The notes under the pieces: generated by a model
Told to the model about the DNA's origin: nothing
What the model saw: only the letters and a program-made list of their open reading frames with translations
Databases searched by the model: none
NCBI GenBank assembly: GCA_002102555.1
Contig: MCFL01000001.1
Location: 744,001 to 808,000, forward strand
Reading direction: 5' to 3'
DNA: 64,000 nt
Source of the DNA: Catenaria anguillulae PL171
Lineage: Eukaryota > Blastocladiomycota > Blastocladiomycetes > Blastocladiales > Catenariaceae
In this document: piece by piece, positions 11,758 to 22,936 of the stretch
Layout of the letters: every line of letters begins with the position of its first letter
Numbering within the stretch: position 1 is the stretch's first letter
Position numbers and translations under genes: made by a program

Positions 11758-12711
11758 ATGACTGCTCGCCAACTGTCCATTCCTCGCCCGGCATTCACGT
11801 CGGCCATCACGCGCGACCTCGCCCCGTCGTTTGCCGCGGCCGTTTCCGCCCACCCAGGTGCCGCGTCCATCGACATTCGCTTGGCCGAAGAACAGCACGA
11901 GGCGTACAATGCCGCTGTGCGCCAGTTTGTGCCACACGTGGTTGTGGTCGATGCCGACGCCAAGCATCCCGATGGCAACTTTGTTGAAGACACGTGCGTG
12001 GCTGTACTCGACGTCGCCGTCATTTCCCAGCCTGGCCACCCGTCGCGGCGTGGCGAGGTTGCCAGTATTCGCAAGGCGATCGAAAGCGATATCAAGGAGA
12101 TCAAGCACGTCTATCAAATGGACGGCGAGGCTATGCTGGATGGCGGCGATGTCTTGTTCACGGGTGCGCTATGATGAGTATCCTTGCACCGGATTGATGA
12201 TGATCGTTGATCTGACCGCTTCGCATGGAAACCATGGCCAGGCGCGCATTTGTTCATTGGCCTGTCCAACCGCACCAACCCTGCCGGAGCGGCTTTTCTC
12301 ACCGAAAAGGTCCAAAACCACTATCCCACGCTTTCATGCGTGACGATTGACCTCCGCCCGCAGCCGACTTTGCACCTGAAATGCGTTGTCACCGCCCCCT
12401 CGCACAACCTTCTCATTTTCTCTGACGATGAACCTGGTCGCTTCACACTCTCACTGCTCCCAGCCGACGTCCGCGCTCAGTACGACGTGATCATGGTTCC
12501 CGACCAGGTGGCCGCCAATGTGCTTTCGTTTCCCGATGGACATGGCGGGCTCAAGGGCATTGTCCTTCAAGAAGGATTCCCGGCGAGCGAGGCCATTTTG
12601 GAGCGCGAGGTGGCCAAGAGGTTCCCAGGAACCGCGATTGTCAAGTTGCAAATGAGCGAGTTTATCAAAGCCGACGGAGCATTGACTTGTTGCTCGCTAC
12701 TCTTTGCCTAG
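11758..12711 (+). CDS. DDAH: Dimethylarginine dimethylaminohydrolase
   Basis: Hydrolyses asymmetric NG-methylated arginines to citrulline and methylamines, a cytosolic step that relieves inhibition of nitric oxide synthase in animals. Exons 11758-12163 and 12242-12711 give 291 aa, close to the ~285 aa of animal DDAH. Motifs seen: PDGNFVEDT, MDGEAMLDGGDVL, GLSNRTNPAG, the catalytic-His segment LHLKCVV and the nucleophile segment DGALTCCSLL near the C-terminus. The vicinal Cys pair is the animal-type arrangement. All family landmarks are present, so the enzyme looks active. The alternative, a bacterial-type arginine deiminase, is less likely given the length and the TCCS motif. Confidence 0.92.
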
Positions 12712-13324
12712 GCGCTTTTTGTGTCTTTTCCAGCTGCCAATGAGGCAAGATTGCACATATTGCGTTAGTTGTTTGAAATGCACATTGCTCGGTTCGTTAA
12801 TATTCTTGAGGTGAGCTTGAATCGTTTGTTCCGGTGGCCCTCATGACAAAACTCCAGGTTTGAAGCTTCTCTGTGTATGTAAATAAGTTTTGAATCCAGG
12901 TTTGAATGTTGGACAAAGATTGAAGCGGTCAAAATCAAAACATTTCGTGTGAGACAGGATCATCTCTGCTGCTCCCTCGATGTGTTGATGCAGTCCGTCG
13001 TTTTGCATGCCTGTCTCATCGATGAATAAACAGGAGCATGGCTATGGCCCTAGGTCTGCATGTTTGACCTGTCAGGAGCCTGACTGTCGATGTCAGGAGG
13101 TGTGCGCCAGCCCCACAGGATCGCTGTTGCAAAGTACAAAAATGGACAACTTTAGTCCCTCGAGAGCTCTTCAAGTTCCAACATCAAGATTCAAAAGCAA
13201 TGCATCACTTTGGCACAAATTGCCTTTTCATTTTGAGCCCGCACATATCATATCCAGTATATTATACAGGACCACGCAAACGCTTCCTCTCTCGCTGTCC
13301 ACGCATCAACAACTCCTTTTCAGC
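12712..13324. other. Intergenic
   Basis: 613 bp with only short chance frames. No RNA gene or clear regulatory element seen. Confidence 0.5.
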
Positions 13325-13991
13325 ATGTTTGGCTCTTCTGGCTTCGTTTCTGGTCCTCAAGACAGCTGGGCCCGCGGCCTTTCGAGCGCGCAGGCGGCTG
13401 AATGGTTTGTTGATTGCTTCCGGATGCGCATGGACGACGACCAGGTACGGCCCGACTGGACGACATGCAAGACTGTCTGTCCGTCCTTGTGTTTATCGTG
13501 GTCTCACAATCGATTGGGCCGCGGCCCTCGGCTCTTCTGCTTCATTTTCTATGCAGGTTTGGTGCGGCGCCGAGCACCACGGCTACTACTTTGCGTCTGC
13601 CTTCGAAAAGATGCGCGAGTTCCTCATCTTCTGCAACCTGGCCGTCGACAATGGTGTCGTCCCGTCCACACTGTCGTGGGACGTGGTTCTCAAGAAGGCC
13701 GAAGACCTCATCCTGTACGCTTTCGAAAAGTCGGACGCACAAGAAAAGTACGGCCAAGAAAACGTGTTTGCCGCTCTGACGGGTGGCCGCTCACTGCGCG
13801 CCAGCGCAATGTCTGTGTACGGGTTTGGTATCAATGGCGAGCCTCAGAGCACTCAGTTCAAGAACGCCATGGCAAACTACCCGAACGTCGAGTCGACGCT
13901 GTTCCGTACCAAGGCGTACTTTGGTCGTGTGGGCGGCATGGACAAGTGGGAGAAGTTGTTGGCGGCCATGAAGCGTGCGACAGAAGAGTAA
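13325..13991 (+). CDS. MYND-protein-like helical domain, zinc finger absent
   Basis: Exons 13325-13444 and 13557-13991 give 184 aa. The protein has WFVDCFRMRMDDD near the N-terminus, then a Gly/His-rich GAEHHGYY segment, FEKMREFLIFCNLAV and, later, KSDAQEKYG. This order resembles the region that follows the MYND zinc finger in many fungal MYND/Mss51-type proteins. That is my recollection of the family, not a search result. No Cys/His array for a MYND finger is present, so this would be a stand-alone version. The intron is phase 0 (CAG|GTACGG...ATGCAG|GTT). Function unknown; soluble, no signal peptide. Confidence 0.7.
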
Positions 13992-14870
13992 TCGGGGTTT
14001 TGTTCCAGTTGTTGTCCTTTTCGACCTGTTTATCTGTTGGAGTTACAGTATTTGCCTGGGACATTTTTGCCCGTCACATTGCCACAATCCGCAGCCATCT
14101 GCAAGTGTGAGTCTGTTTGGCAATGTCTCTCCATTCATTCGTGCTGCGGTTCAGGTTGCCAAGGGATTGTTGTCTCACATGCCTCACACAGGCTGTGTCT
14201 TATCTGTTACAGCCAAGAGCCTTGGCTCACGCTTACCGCCGGGCACTGCTTTGTGCAACTTAACAAGAACAACAACATGATTAATCCTTTGGGTTGTTGG
14301 CAGCGGGAATGGGCGCATGCAATGACGCCGCCAGCATCAGGCTTGCTGTGCCAGCGAGCCCAAATGGAACGTCATGCCTTACGCAAGGGAGGATTGTTAC
14401 CTCCGAGTCGGCGTGCTGGCACATTGCGGTTTGGTTCGGAGAATTGTAGTATTGGCCGCTCACCTTCACATAGGGTGCACAGTATCATCAGCCTCGACAT
14501 GTCATGATTGGGTGAGTGCTCAACAGCCGAACAAATGCTTGGCATTAGGTGTTTGAGCCCGGGATTCCATTGCGAAGCTATCAGCTTTTTCGAACGTACG
14601 GCGGACATGAATACCGACTACCGAGTGACTGGGAGTATGAGCAAACGATTTGGCCCCTTTCGGCACCGTTGTGGCCGAGGCAGCCCGCAGCCGAGGCGCG
14701 AGACACAAGATGGCAATTCGGTCACTATCTGGATAAATGGATGTTGGTGCCCCATCTCGCACCAGGTAGTCGGACATCTTTGCCTTATCGAACCACCTCA
14801 AGCATTGCATTTCATACATTGGCTATCCCCGTTTCTCACTGACAGTCTTTACCTATCCCCTGTTCCCGCC
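13992..14870. other. Intergenic
   Basis: 879 bp with short frames only. The right end is the EDEM promoter. Nothing further supported. Confidence 0.5.
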
Positions 14871-17168
14871 ATGGCGCCACCAAAGCTGGACCTTCTTCGC
14901 GTCATCGCAGCCCTTGCCTCGATGCTCTACGTGAGCTCCTTTGCCATTGAAATGTTTTTCACTTCTGAGCCATCTCCACCGCTTCCATCTCCGTCCGCGC
15001 CAGCCGTTCCTGTGCTCGTGGAGCACAACGCCACGCCAACTGGACGCGCACCGCTCTCGCACGAAATCCCATTGGAGCCTTATTCTACAGCAAGGTGGGA
15101 TTTACATTCACATTCGAGTCGGCGAGCATTGGACGTTTCGTACTTTCGGACCGACGGCCTAAATGGCGCACTCAATATGACTGCAGCTCGGTACGTTCCG
15201 GTCCTTGACTGCCCTGGCCACTCACGCACTCACTTGTTCCCATAACCGCATGGTGATTCCGCATGATCAGACAACTCGTCAAGGACATGTTCTTTCACTC
15301 TTGGATCAATTATCTCAACCACGGCTACCCGCACGACGAGCTCAAACCACTCAGCTGCACCGGCCACCGCGTGCACGGAGACATATTCATCACGCTCATT
15401 GACTCGGCCGACACATTGGCTGTGCTGGGCGAATGGAACGAGTTTGCGCGTGCAATCAAGCTCATTGAAGAGATTCCCGACTTCCACATTGATACCAACG
15501 TGAGCGTGTTTGAAACCAATATTCGCATTCTCGGGTATGTGTTTCATTGGGCATGGGATTCCCACAGCCATGATGTGCTGACCTTTGGATCATTCAATGC
15601 TGTGCTAGTGGCCTCATCTCAACACATGTCATTGCCGAACGGTTCCTCAAGCCAGACCAGTACGATGGTGGACTGCTCAACCTTGCCGTTGACCTCGGCG
15701 ACCGGCTCATGAAGGCATTCACGCCCAGCACGGGAATCCCCTATGGAACTGTACGAAATAATGCACTCCTTTTTTCCGCCTCGCGTCTCACACTCCATCC
15801 AACATGCTGACACTGTCCATGCATGGAAATTCAGGTTAATCTCGCATACGGCGTGCCTCCCAACGAAACCCCGGTCGTGTGCACAGCCTGTGCAACGTCC
15901 TTGTCGCTCGAGTTCGGATACCTGTCACAGCTCACGGGCGACCCAAAGTACTATGTACGTCTACGCTGTTTGGTCTCGTCATGTCACTGTGGCTCAATTC
16001 AGACCAACTCATTCCACCCGGGCACCGAGTTATCCAGGAAGCAACCAAGCGCGCTGCCGCCCGTGTATGGAAAAACAGAAGCAGTATGGATCTCATGGGT
16101 AGCCACATTGATTCCATTAACGAGCATTGGACGTCAACGGTATTCTACAAATGAGTCTCCTGTCACACGAGCTGTCATCCCAGTGTCTCATTCCCGGTCG
16201 CATTTGCTGTTTTCTAGGAATCGGGCATCGCAGGCCAAATCGACTCTGCGTACGAATACTTTCTCAAAACATACCTCGTGTTCCACGACCCCTTCTGGTA
16301 CCAGCTGTTTATCGATTCGTACACGGCCGTGGAAAAGCACGCTGTGCGTGACGGGTGGCACATTCTCACCAACATGCACTATGGCGGCGTGTGGACGGCC
16401 ACTTTCTCCAACCTGCAAGCCTTCTGGTCTGGATTACAGGTTCTCGCGGGCGAGCTGGCCAAGGCTACGGGCATGATGGAACGCATGTCGCACTTGGTCC
16501 ACAAGACGGCGTTTTTACCCGAGCTGTGGTACATTGACTCGTGGACCATTCCGCACAATCGCGAGTGGTACCAGCGCCCAGAGATGATCGAGTCCATGGT
16601 GGCTGTGTATCAGGCAACAAAGGATCCGGGAATGCTCGAGGCTGGGTTTGAGATGGCGCGCAGGATCTATGACCAGTATGCTTTCTTCTCATCGAAGGGT
16701 GGTTGACATGTGCACTAACCCCCCACATGTGTGATAAAAAAAAACAGCACTTGGACGCCGTGCGGGTACGCGGCCGTGCGCAACGTGGAAACGCTCGAGC
16801 TCATGGACCGCCAAGAATCGTTTTTTCTTTCGGAAACACTAAAGTACCTATACCTGCTGTTTGATCCGGCCAACGAGTTCAACAAGCCTGAATGGGTCTT
16901 CACCACAGAAGCACACCCGTTGCCCGTGCTGCCCAACATGCGGTCCATGACATCTCGCGCGCCAATCGTGAATCCGCCAGTCCCTGGCGACGACGCAAGC
17001 GCCAAGCACAAGTGGGAATCGAGGGAGGGGCGGCGGACGTGGAAGGACGAGCAGTGCGACGTGATGGAGTGGCGAATGACGAGGGACAAGTACAAGTTTG
17101 CGCCGCCAGATGGCAGGGGGAGTCGGTGGTTCAAGGATTGGGGTTGGTTTGAGAAGAAGGTGGTGTAG
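14871..17168 (+). CDS. EDEM: EDEM-type alpha-mannosidase-like protein (GH47)
   Basis: An ER-lumenal glycoside hydrolase family 47 protein that trims or recognises mannose on misfolded glycoproteins and sends them to ER-associated degradation. Seven exons (14871-15190, 15271-15534, 15609-15750, 15835-15954, 16038-16139, 16218-16675, 16748-17168) give 608 aa. An N-terminal hydrophobic anchor spans residues ~11-30. EDEM landmarks in order: MFFHSWINYLNHGYPHDELK, TLIDSADTLAVLG, SVFETNIRILGG, TGIPYGTVNLAYG, CTACATSLSLEFG, GSHIDSINEHW, IDSAYEYFLK and ESFFLSETLKYLYLLFD. No C-terminal HDEL is visible, so retention would rely on the anchor. The SVIP-like gene, also ERAD-linked, converges from 17329. 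Confidence 0.93.
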
Positions 17169-17328
17169 AAGCGCAAGGTCAAAGCAAAATTGTACTGTAT
17201 GTGATGGATGTACCCATGACAAGACCTGCTGGAAGTATTTTGTACATGATGAACCGGGCAAGCGAAAACGATTCGAGTTTGGGAGATCTATGAAAGCGGA
17301 GAGCGGACTTGTGGGTACGGGCAGGACG

Positions 17329-17850
17329 CTACGAATCCACAACCCAACTCAACCCGCCAGCTTGCGAGTTGTTGCGTGCGGCGGCATTCGCCTCGGCGTC
17401 CCGCTTGAGCAGTTCCCTGTCGCTGATTTGGCGTTCGGCCTGCAACTTGGCCGCAAGTGTCCCACCACTGCTCGCCGTGAGCCCTCGTTGATTGTTCTAT
17501 GCAAGGAGTGGTGACAGAAAGGAAGGTCAGGGAGGCAGCACCTGGATGACTCGAGGGAACAGAGTGCGTACTTGAGCAGCCCTGCGTTCAGCAGCTTCGG
17601 CTCGTAACCGTCTTGCCTCCTCCGAATCTCCAGTGGGTTGTGCGGAAGAGGAGGAAGAGTTGGCGAGGCGCTGGCTGCTGTTACCACTTGAGTTGTTGAG
17701 CTTGGTCATGGGAATGTTGCTGGAGCTGTTGTTGTTGCTACGCCCGCCCCCGCCAATCGGGGCACCTGGTTGAGGCGCAGAGCCACCACCGAGACGTTGT
17801 CCGCCAGAGTTTGTCTTTGACTTTGCCGGATTGCCAAGACAGTTGCCCAT
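17329..17850 (-). CDS. SVIP-like VCP/p97-interacting membrane-anchored protein
   Basis: Exons 17850-17572 and 17496-17329 give 148 aa. It begins MGNCLG: Gly-2 and Cys-4 fit N-myristoylation plus palmitoylation, as in animal SVIP. A Ser/Gly/Asn-rich linker leads to ARRLRAEAAERRAAQ, which matches the VCP-interacting motif of SVIP. A charged helix (LAAKLQAERQISD...) follows and the end is GGLSWVVDS, like the GGLRW-type end of SVIP. SVIP binds p97 at the ER face and dampens ERAD in animals. The family call is by motif order, not by search. The protein is longer than animal SVIP (~77 aa) because of the linker. The first ATG in good context was chosen; upstream in-frame ATGs would mask the lipid signal. 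Confidence 0.72.
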
Positions 17851-18721
17851 GACGACGGTTTGAGGTTGCGTGAATGGTTGTGTGGGAGAGTATGTGGGGT
17901 CACTACCGAGTCGAATGCGCAGGGTGGTTTGTGGCGATGGCTGCATGCATGGATTGGAAGTGGGTGCGAGTATCACACACATGCAATATAGTTGATTCAT
18001 ACACATCGAACATTATGACGGCGAAAGGATCGAGGGGCGGCTCGTGGTGACGGTGTCGCTCACTCTCACGACACACCAACAGCAGTGCGTCTCTCTCCAC
18101 CACGACCCTCAGGTATGACGGGTGATCCGCGACAAAAGCCATATTGACTTCGAGAACACGAACAAACCGATTGTGACATCGACTTTGAGATTGACTTCGG
18201 TGCATGCACGTCCATCTCCGATCTTCCGGCCTCAGGCCGTGCACGCGCTCGTGGCGGGCCAGCCAGCGAGAGTATACATGTGTGAGGGTATACCGCTCAA
18301 CAAGTAACCCCATGCAATGAGCTCATTGCTCACAAAATGCAACTGCATCCCACGGGCATTGTGCTCGACTTCTCATGGCCCATGACGGGGTTGGTCCACC
18401 AACATCCGGTGAAGGATGAGGAAAGGATGGCCAAGTGCCGCTGCCAGCGGGCGTCTTCTGCTCCGGCACCCAGCATGATACTCGATCTCACGACCCAGCA
18501 ACTGGTCATGTGGCTGGCACGGGATCCGAGTCCTCCGTCTCAACGAACAACCCGATCCGGTGGCCACACCACCTTCCCGTTTGCCGACCCGCCACTCCTT
18601 TGGACACACTTCCCACTAGTTAGTACTTCTTCGACTACCAAGCTGCCTTGCCGACCCGCAGCCCACAACCCGCCTCTGTCACCGTACTATCCAGCCCTCC
18701 GTGCAAACCGCCGCAATCTGA
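17851..18721. other. Intergenic, divergent promoters
   Basis: 871 bp between the SVIP-like start and the Gln-repeat gene start. Open frames here are short or shadow the next gene. No element identified. Confidence 0.5.
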
Positions 18722-18906
18722 ATGCAGCCGTACCCACATCCGCCCCCGTTGGCGCCGAGCTATGCGCCAGGCCCCGGCTACACGCCAGGCTACACCGGCA
18801 CGCACATGCCCACCACCGCCACCACCGACCACGTCCATTCGACTGCTCAGAATCAACAGCACCAACAGTATATGCCAGCGCCCACTCCGCAACCACACTT
18901 CAACCC

Positions 18907-18948
<42 letters not shown>

Positions 18949-21900
18949 GTATTCCGCATCTGTCGGGCCGACGGCTGCGCAAAACCAGCAACCTCCCGCG
19001 ATCTTCCAACAACATCTCCCGCAGCCGGCGTCCCAACAACCAACGTACCAACACCTCCAACATCACCACCACTCGCCTCCTGCTCTCCCCGCTGCCGCTC
19101 CTGCAGCTTCCCATGCGCCATCCGTGCACGGCCCGGTTACCTCCGACAGCCACAACAACCCAAGCTCGCAGAACCGGCCTCCTGTGCCATACCTCAATGA
19201 CGTGGACCCGGACCGTGCAAAGTTGGCCACTCACGGCGATCCAATCACTGCATCCCGGCTGACGGCGAACGCACAGCAAATCGCTGCGATTAACTCGGAC
19301 AAAAGCACCGCCAATAAGTCCAAGAAGCGCGGGCGCGGCAACAAGCAGCCCGCGGCAGCTGGCCACGGTCCCGATAGCAAGCGCCCAAGGACGGAGCCAT
19401 CGAGAAATGGGCCTCTTGACCAGGGCCAGCGCATTCTGTTTGTCAAGCAGGACGACTGTGGCCACCCGTTGCGAGAGAATCAAGTTCGCAGCGGCAAGAG
19501 GAATGGCCAATTCCTCGAGTGCGTAAATTCACTTCCTCTCGCTGTATCAATCTATTTGCAAACACACTAACCGTTTTTCTCAATTTCGTGTAGGTTCCTC
19601 CTTCACAACTCCCCAAGTTCCTTGCGCCAGCAGGTAATGTCGTCGCTTGATCCCGGTCAGACCCCCGACAATCTGCCTAGGTGGTATGCACGAGTTTTCT
19701 TCAACACCTGACGACGCTGCCATTTGCTTGTGCCTGACTGACAAAACGCTTGTTTAGGCAAAATTTTGCTTTCGCCAAGTATTGCCGTGGCAATTCGAGC
19801 GACCAATCTTCACATTGGCAGTTCCATGGATTCGTCACGTCGCCCGACACGTGGACTTTGGACAATTTGGCAAAGGTTGCCCAGATCGCGCAACCTCCCA
19901 AGCTGCGTCGCATTTACATCATCAGGTGGCGCTTCGATGAGACCGGCTGCGCTCCATCAACCATCCTGTGCGAGGCAATGGCGAAAGGGCAAAGGTCCCG
20001 GAATCAGGCCGACGAAAGCGACCACGATGATGACGGCTCTTGGGGTGGTGACGATTTTGAGGATGATGTGGATGTTGGTGACGACAGGCCATCCGAGTCA
20101 CCATTTTCGCGTGCTCAATATCAACATCCGTACGGACAGCAGATGCATGATGCACCTGCCGCGCTCACGCCCGCCATGGACCCGGCCCAGCAGCGCCTCG
20201 CCATGTACCACGCACAGCAACAACACGCACCGCCGCCAATGCACAACGGCCGGGCTGGTGACCACCACCAGCAGCAATTCCCGTCACCGCCGCAGCAGCA
20301 GTACGCGCAGCCGCAGCAGCAGCCGCAGCAGCAGTACGCGCAGCCGCAGCCGCAGCAGCCGCAGCCGCAGCAGCCGCAGCCGCAGCAGCCGCAGCAGTAC
20401 GCGCAGCCGCAGCCGCAGCAGCCACAGCAGCAGTACGCGCAGCCGCAGCCGCAGCAGCCGCAGCAGTACGCGCAGCCGCAGCAGCAGCCACAGCAGCAGT
20501 ACGCGCAGCCGCAGCAGCAGCCACAGCAGCAGTACGCGCAGCCGCAGCAGCAGCCACAGCAGCAGCCGCAGCAGCAGTACGCGCAGCCGCAGCAGCAGCC
20601 GCAGCAGCAGTACGCGCAGCCGCAGCAGCAGCCGCAGCAGCAGTACGCGCAGCCGCAGCAGCAGCCACAGCAGCAGCCGCAGCAGCAGCCACAGCAGCAG
20701 TACGCGCAGCCGCAGCAGCAGCAGCAGTACGCACCGCCGCCACCGCCGCCGCCGTCCGGCCCGATTGGCAACCAGCAGGAGCAACAGTACGCACCGCCGC
20801 CACCGCCGCCGCCGTCCGGCCCGATTGGCAAACAGCAGGAGCAACAGGACGCGCCGCCGCAGCCGCAGTCCGGCATCGGCCCAGGTCACGTTGGTGGCCA
20901 CCAGCAACAAAGGCCGCTTGCGCTGCCACCGCACGACATGGTTGTGGAGGGCGACTCGCAGCACGAGCAGCATGCGCCTCCACGGAACCAGCAACAAGCT
21001 CCGCCCCGCGAGGTCGCTCATGGTCCCGTGTCCCGTCACTCCCCCGACGACGACATTGCCTTGATCTGTGAATCTCGGCCATGCAACTCAAGACAAAACC
21101 CTCGCGTCCGCACCCGTTTCCTTGATCCAGCCGATTTGCAGCACGACGTGGACAACGCCTCGCCGCCGCCAAGCATGATCGCACGCGAACTTGTTGCCCA
21201 CCAGGGTCTCGAGCTGCGATTTGGAAATGTTCTAGACTCACGTCACTGGTCCAATCATGACGCTTTGCGTACTCGACTTCAGTCTGTCGAGTTCAACGCT
21301 GATGAGGTCACGCATCATTACGAAATGGCGACTTCGGCCCAAGTGCGGTCATATCTGCACGATCACCTGGGATCGCACCGGCAATCCGTCGCGTTCAGCA
21401 TGCCCAAGTACCCAAGCAAGGATACAGAAGCATCGAGCAGATCCGGCGTGCTCGCCCAGTTGTTCGACTCTCTTGTCTGGGAGTCAGTACGCCAGCATCT
21501 CGGCCACATTGATGACTTATACTTGGTTGGCCACCAGCTCCACGGCGTTCGCGGGAACACCACTTACCCACTCCCCATTGTCGCCGCACACGTTTGGTCT
21601 CACTTCCGACGGCAATTGGATCCATCGGGACTGCCGTCAACCACAACCGCCCAAGCTGCAGTCATCCCGTCCACGTCTAGCAAGTCGACATCGGTGTTCG
21701 CCGATTTCGCTCTGTTTGGATTGATGGCGGCGACCTGCGCGATCGGAAACGCGCCCCTGCCTTATCTTCATCCGATTTTGGTTCAATTCGTTTCGGGCAA
21801 CTATGGTGTGATTGAGGTTGTTGACGCAGCCATCGAGCTCGGCTCCGTGTTGGAATTGTTACCCGACAAGGTGGGAAAAGCATACTCGCGCTTGTGCAGG

Positions 21901-22728
21901 GTCCGTGTTTCCATGTACCCCACGGCGCGCGACATGGGACATGCTCTCGAGGTAGCGGATTTCGAATTGTTTGGCGAGCGAGCGGAACAAGTCAAGCACG
22001 ATTTCATTTCAGAATTGAAAGAGGTGGCGGCTGCAGGCATGGCCGGACCCACGGTTCGCCAAAGTGTTGCGCGCAGGTATGTGGCCTTCATGTTGCATCA
22101 CTACCTCGCTCCCCTAGATGCATTTCGCCGCGGCTTGCGGCTAGGGCTGCAATGCGACCACGGGCCAACGTCGTTCCGCAACAATCTGGTCGTTGCTCTG
22201 TTTCCGACCGATACATTTATGGTCACCGCGTCGTCCGTCATTCGCCAACTACAACAAGGGTCAGCGTCAGACGGCCTCGATCCAATCGCAGGTTGGCTCA
22301 TGCTTGGCGAGCTGCGTGGCTGGTTGGCTGTTGCCGAAGAGTACGCTCGCAGCCTGCTTGTGCTCTTTACCACTTTTGTTTTTGGATCGTACTTGATTCC
22401 ACCAGCAACAGAAGGCGGCGTGCGTGTCGCCGTGCATGTCAAGAAAAAGAAGAAGTCCGAGGAGGCGCACGTATCGTTTTCCACGGATCCGCCGGCAGTC
22501 ACATTTCACGTTGGTGCAGCCACGCATGATTGGGGCCAGTTGAGGGGCGAGGCGTTTCACTTGTTGATGACACAGTCATTGTACGAGCGGGCCGAAAAAT
22601 TGCGCAGCCGTAGTAGGGAAGAGGCGTCACGGATTAGCACAATCAGTATGTTTGCTGAGCAGTTACAACAGCAGGATACGTTGTGGAAGGATTGGGTGCC
22701 GGGGGATTCAATCGGGTATACATGGTAG
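18722..22728 (+). CDS. Large Gln/Pro-repeat protein, function unknown
   Basis: Exons 18722-19518, 19594-19683 and 19758-22728 give 1285 aa. The N-terminus is His/Gln/Pro-rich with a six-His run and an eight-Gln run, then a basic patch (KSKKRGRGNK, SKRPRTE) that could be nuclear. A compact region follows (QRILFVKQDDCGHPL to TILCEAMAKGQ), then an acidic stretch. About 150 residues of a QQQYAQP-type repeat come next, and two copies of a YAPPPPPPPSGPIG unit. The last ~530 residues look globular and helical (for example SVRQHLGHIDDLYLVGHQLH, TFHVGAATHDWGQLRGEAF) with a short Lys patch. I do not recognise the globular domain. It is tail-to-tail with the integrase gene 208 bp away. Confidence 0.8.
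20290..20730. repeat. CAG/CCG-rich tandem array coding QQQYAQP units
   Basis: Roughly 24-nt units of CAGCAGCAGTACGCGCAGCCG type vary in CAG and CCG number and differ by CCA/CCG synonymous changes. The array is in frame in the plus-strand gene. Because it lacks stops in most frames, it also creates long false minus-strand frames. Confidence 0.9.
20725..20844. repeat. 60-bp tandem duplication
   Basis: The segment coding QQYAPPPPPPPSGPIG plus a Gln/Glu tail occurs twice in direct tandem with an exact 60-bp period and about one difference (ggcaacc/ggcaaac). It looks recent. Confidence 0.9.
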
Positions 22729-22936
22729 TAGGTTCCTTCCTTTGGCTTTCTTTTGATTTTGTTTTTCTCTTGCTTTGTTTTGGTTTTGCAGCGTCAATTT
22801 TCCCCCCTCTATTGGATGCTGGCATTTTTTTCATTTTTATTTCGCGTCCGAGCAGTTGCGCTAGTAGTATGTAAAACTTTTCGGCTTGCCTGCCAATACT
22901 GAAAAGTAATATGTCATGAGAGAAAAATGGAACTAT

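Noticed and set aside
18635-19510. 291-codon minus-strand frame and plus-strand alternative frames
   Set aside because: They shadow the first exon of the Gln-repeat gene, which has proper splice sites and continues in frame.
20121-21241. Three long minus-strand open frames (Cys/Gly-, Ala/Arg- and Leu/Arg-rich)
   Set aside because: They are mirror images of the plus-strand CAG/CCG repeat array, which lacks stops in several frames; composition is pure repeat.
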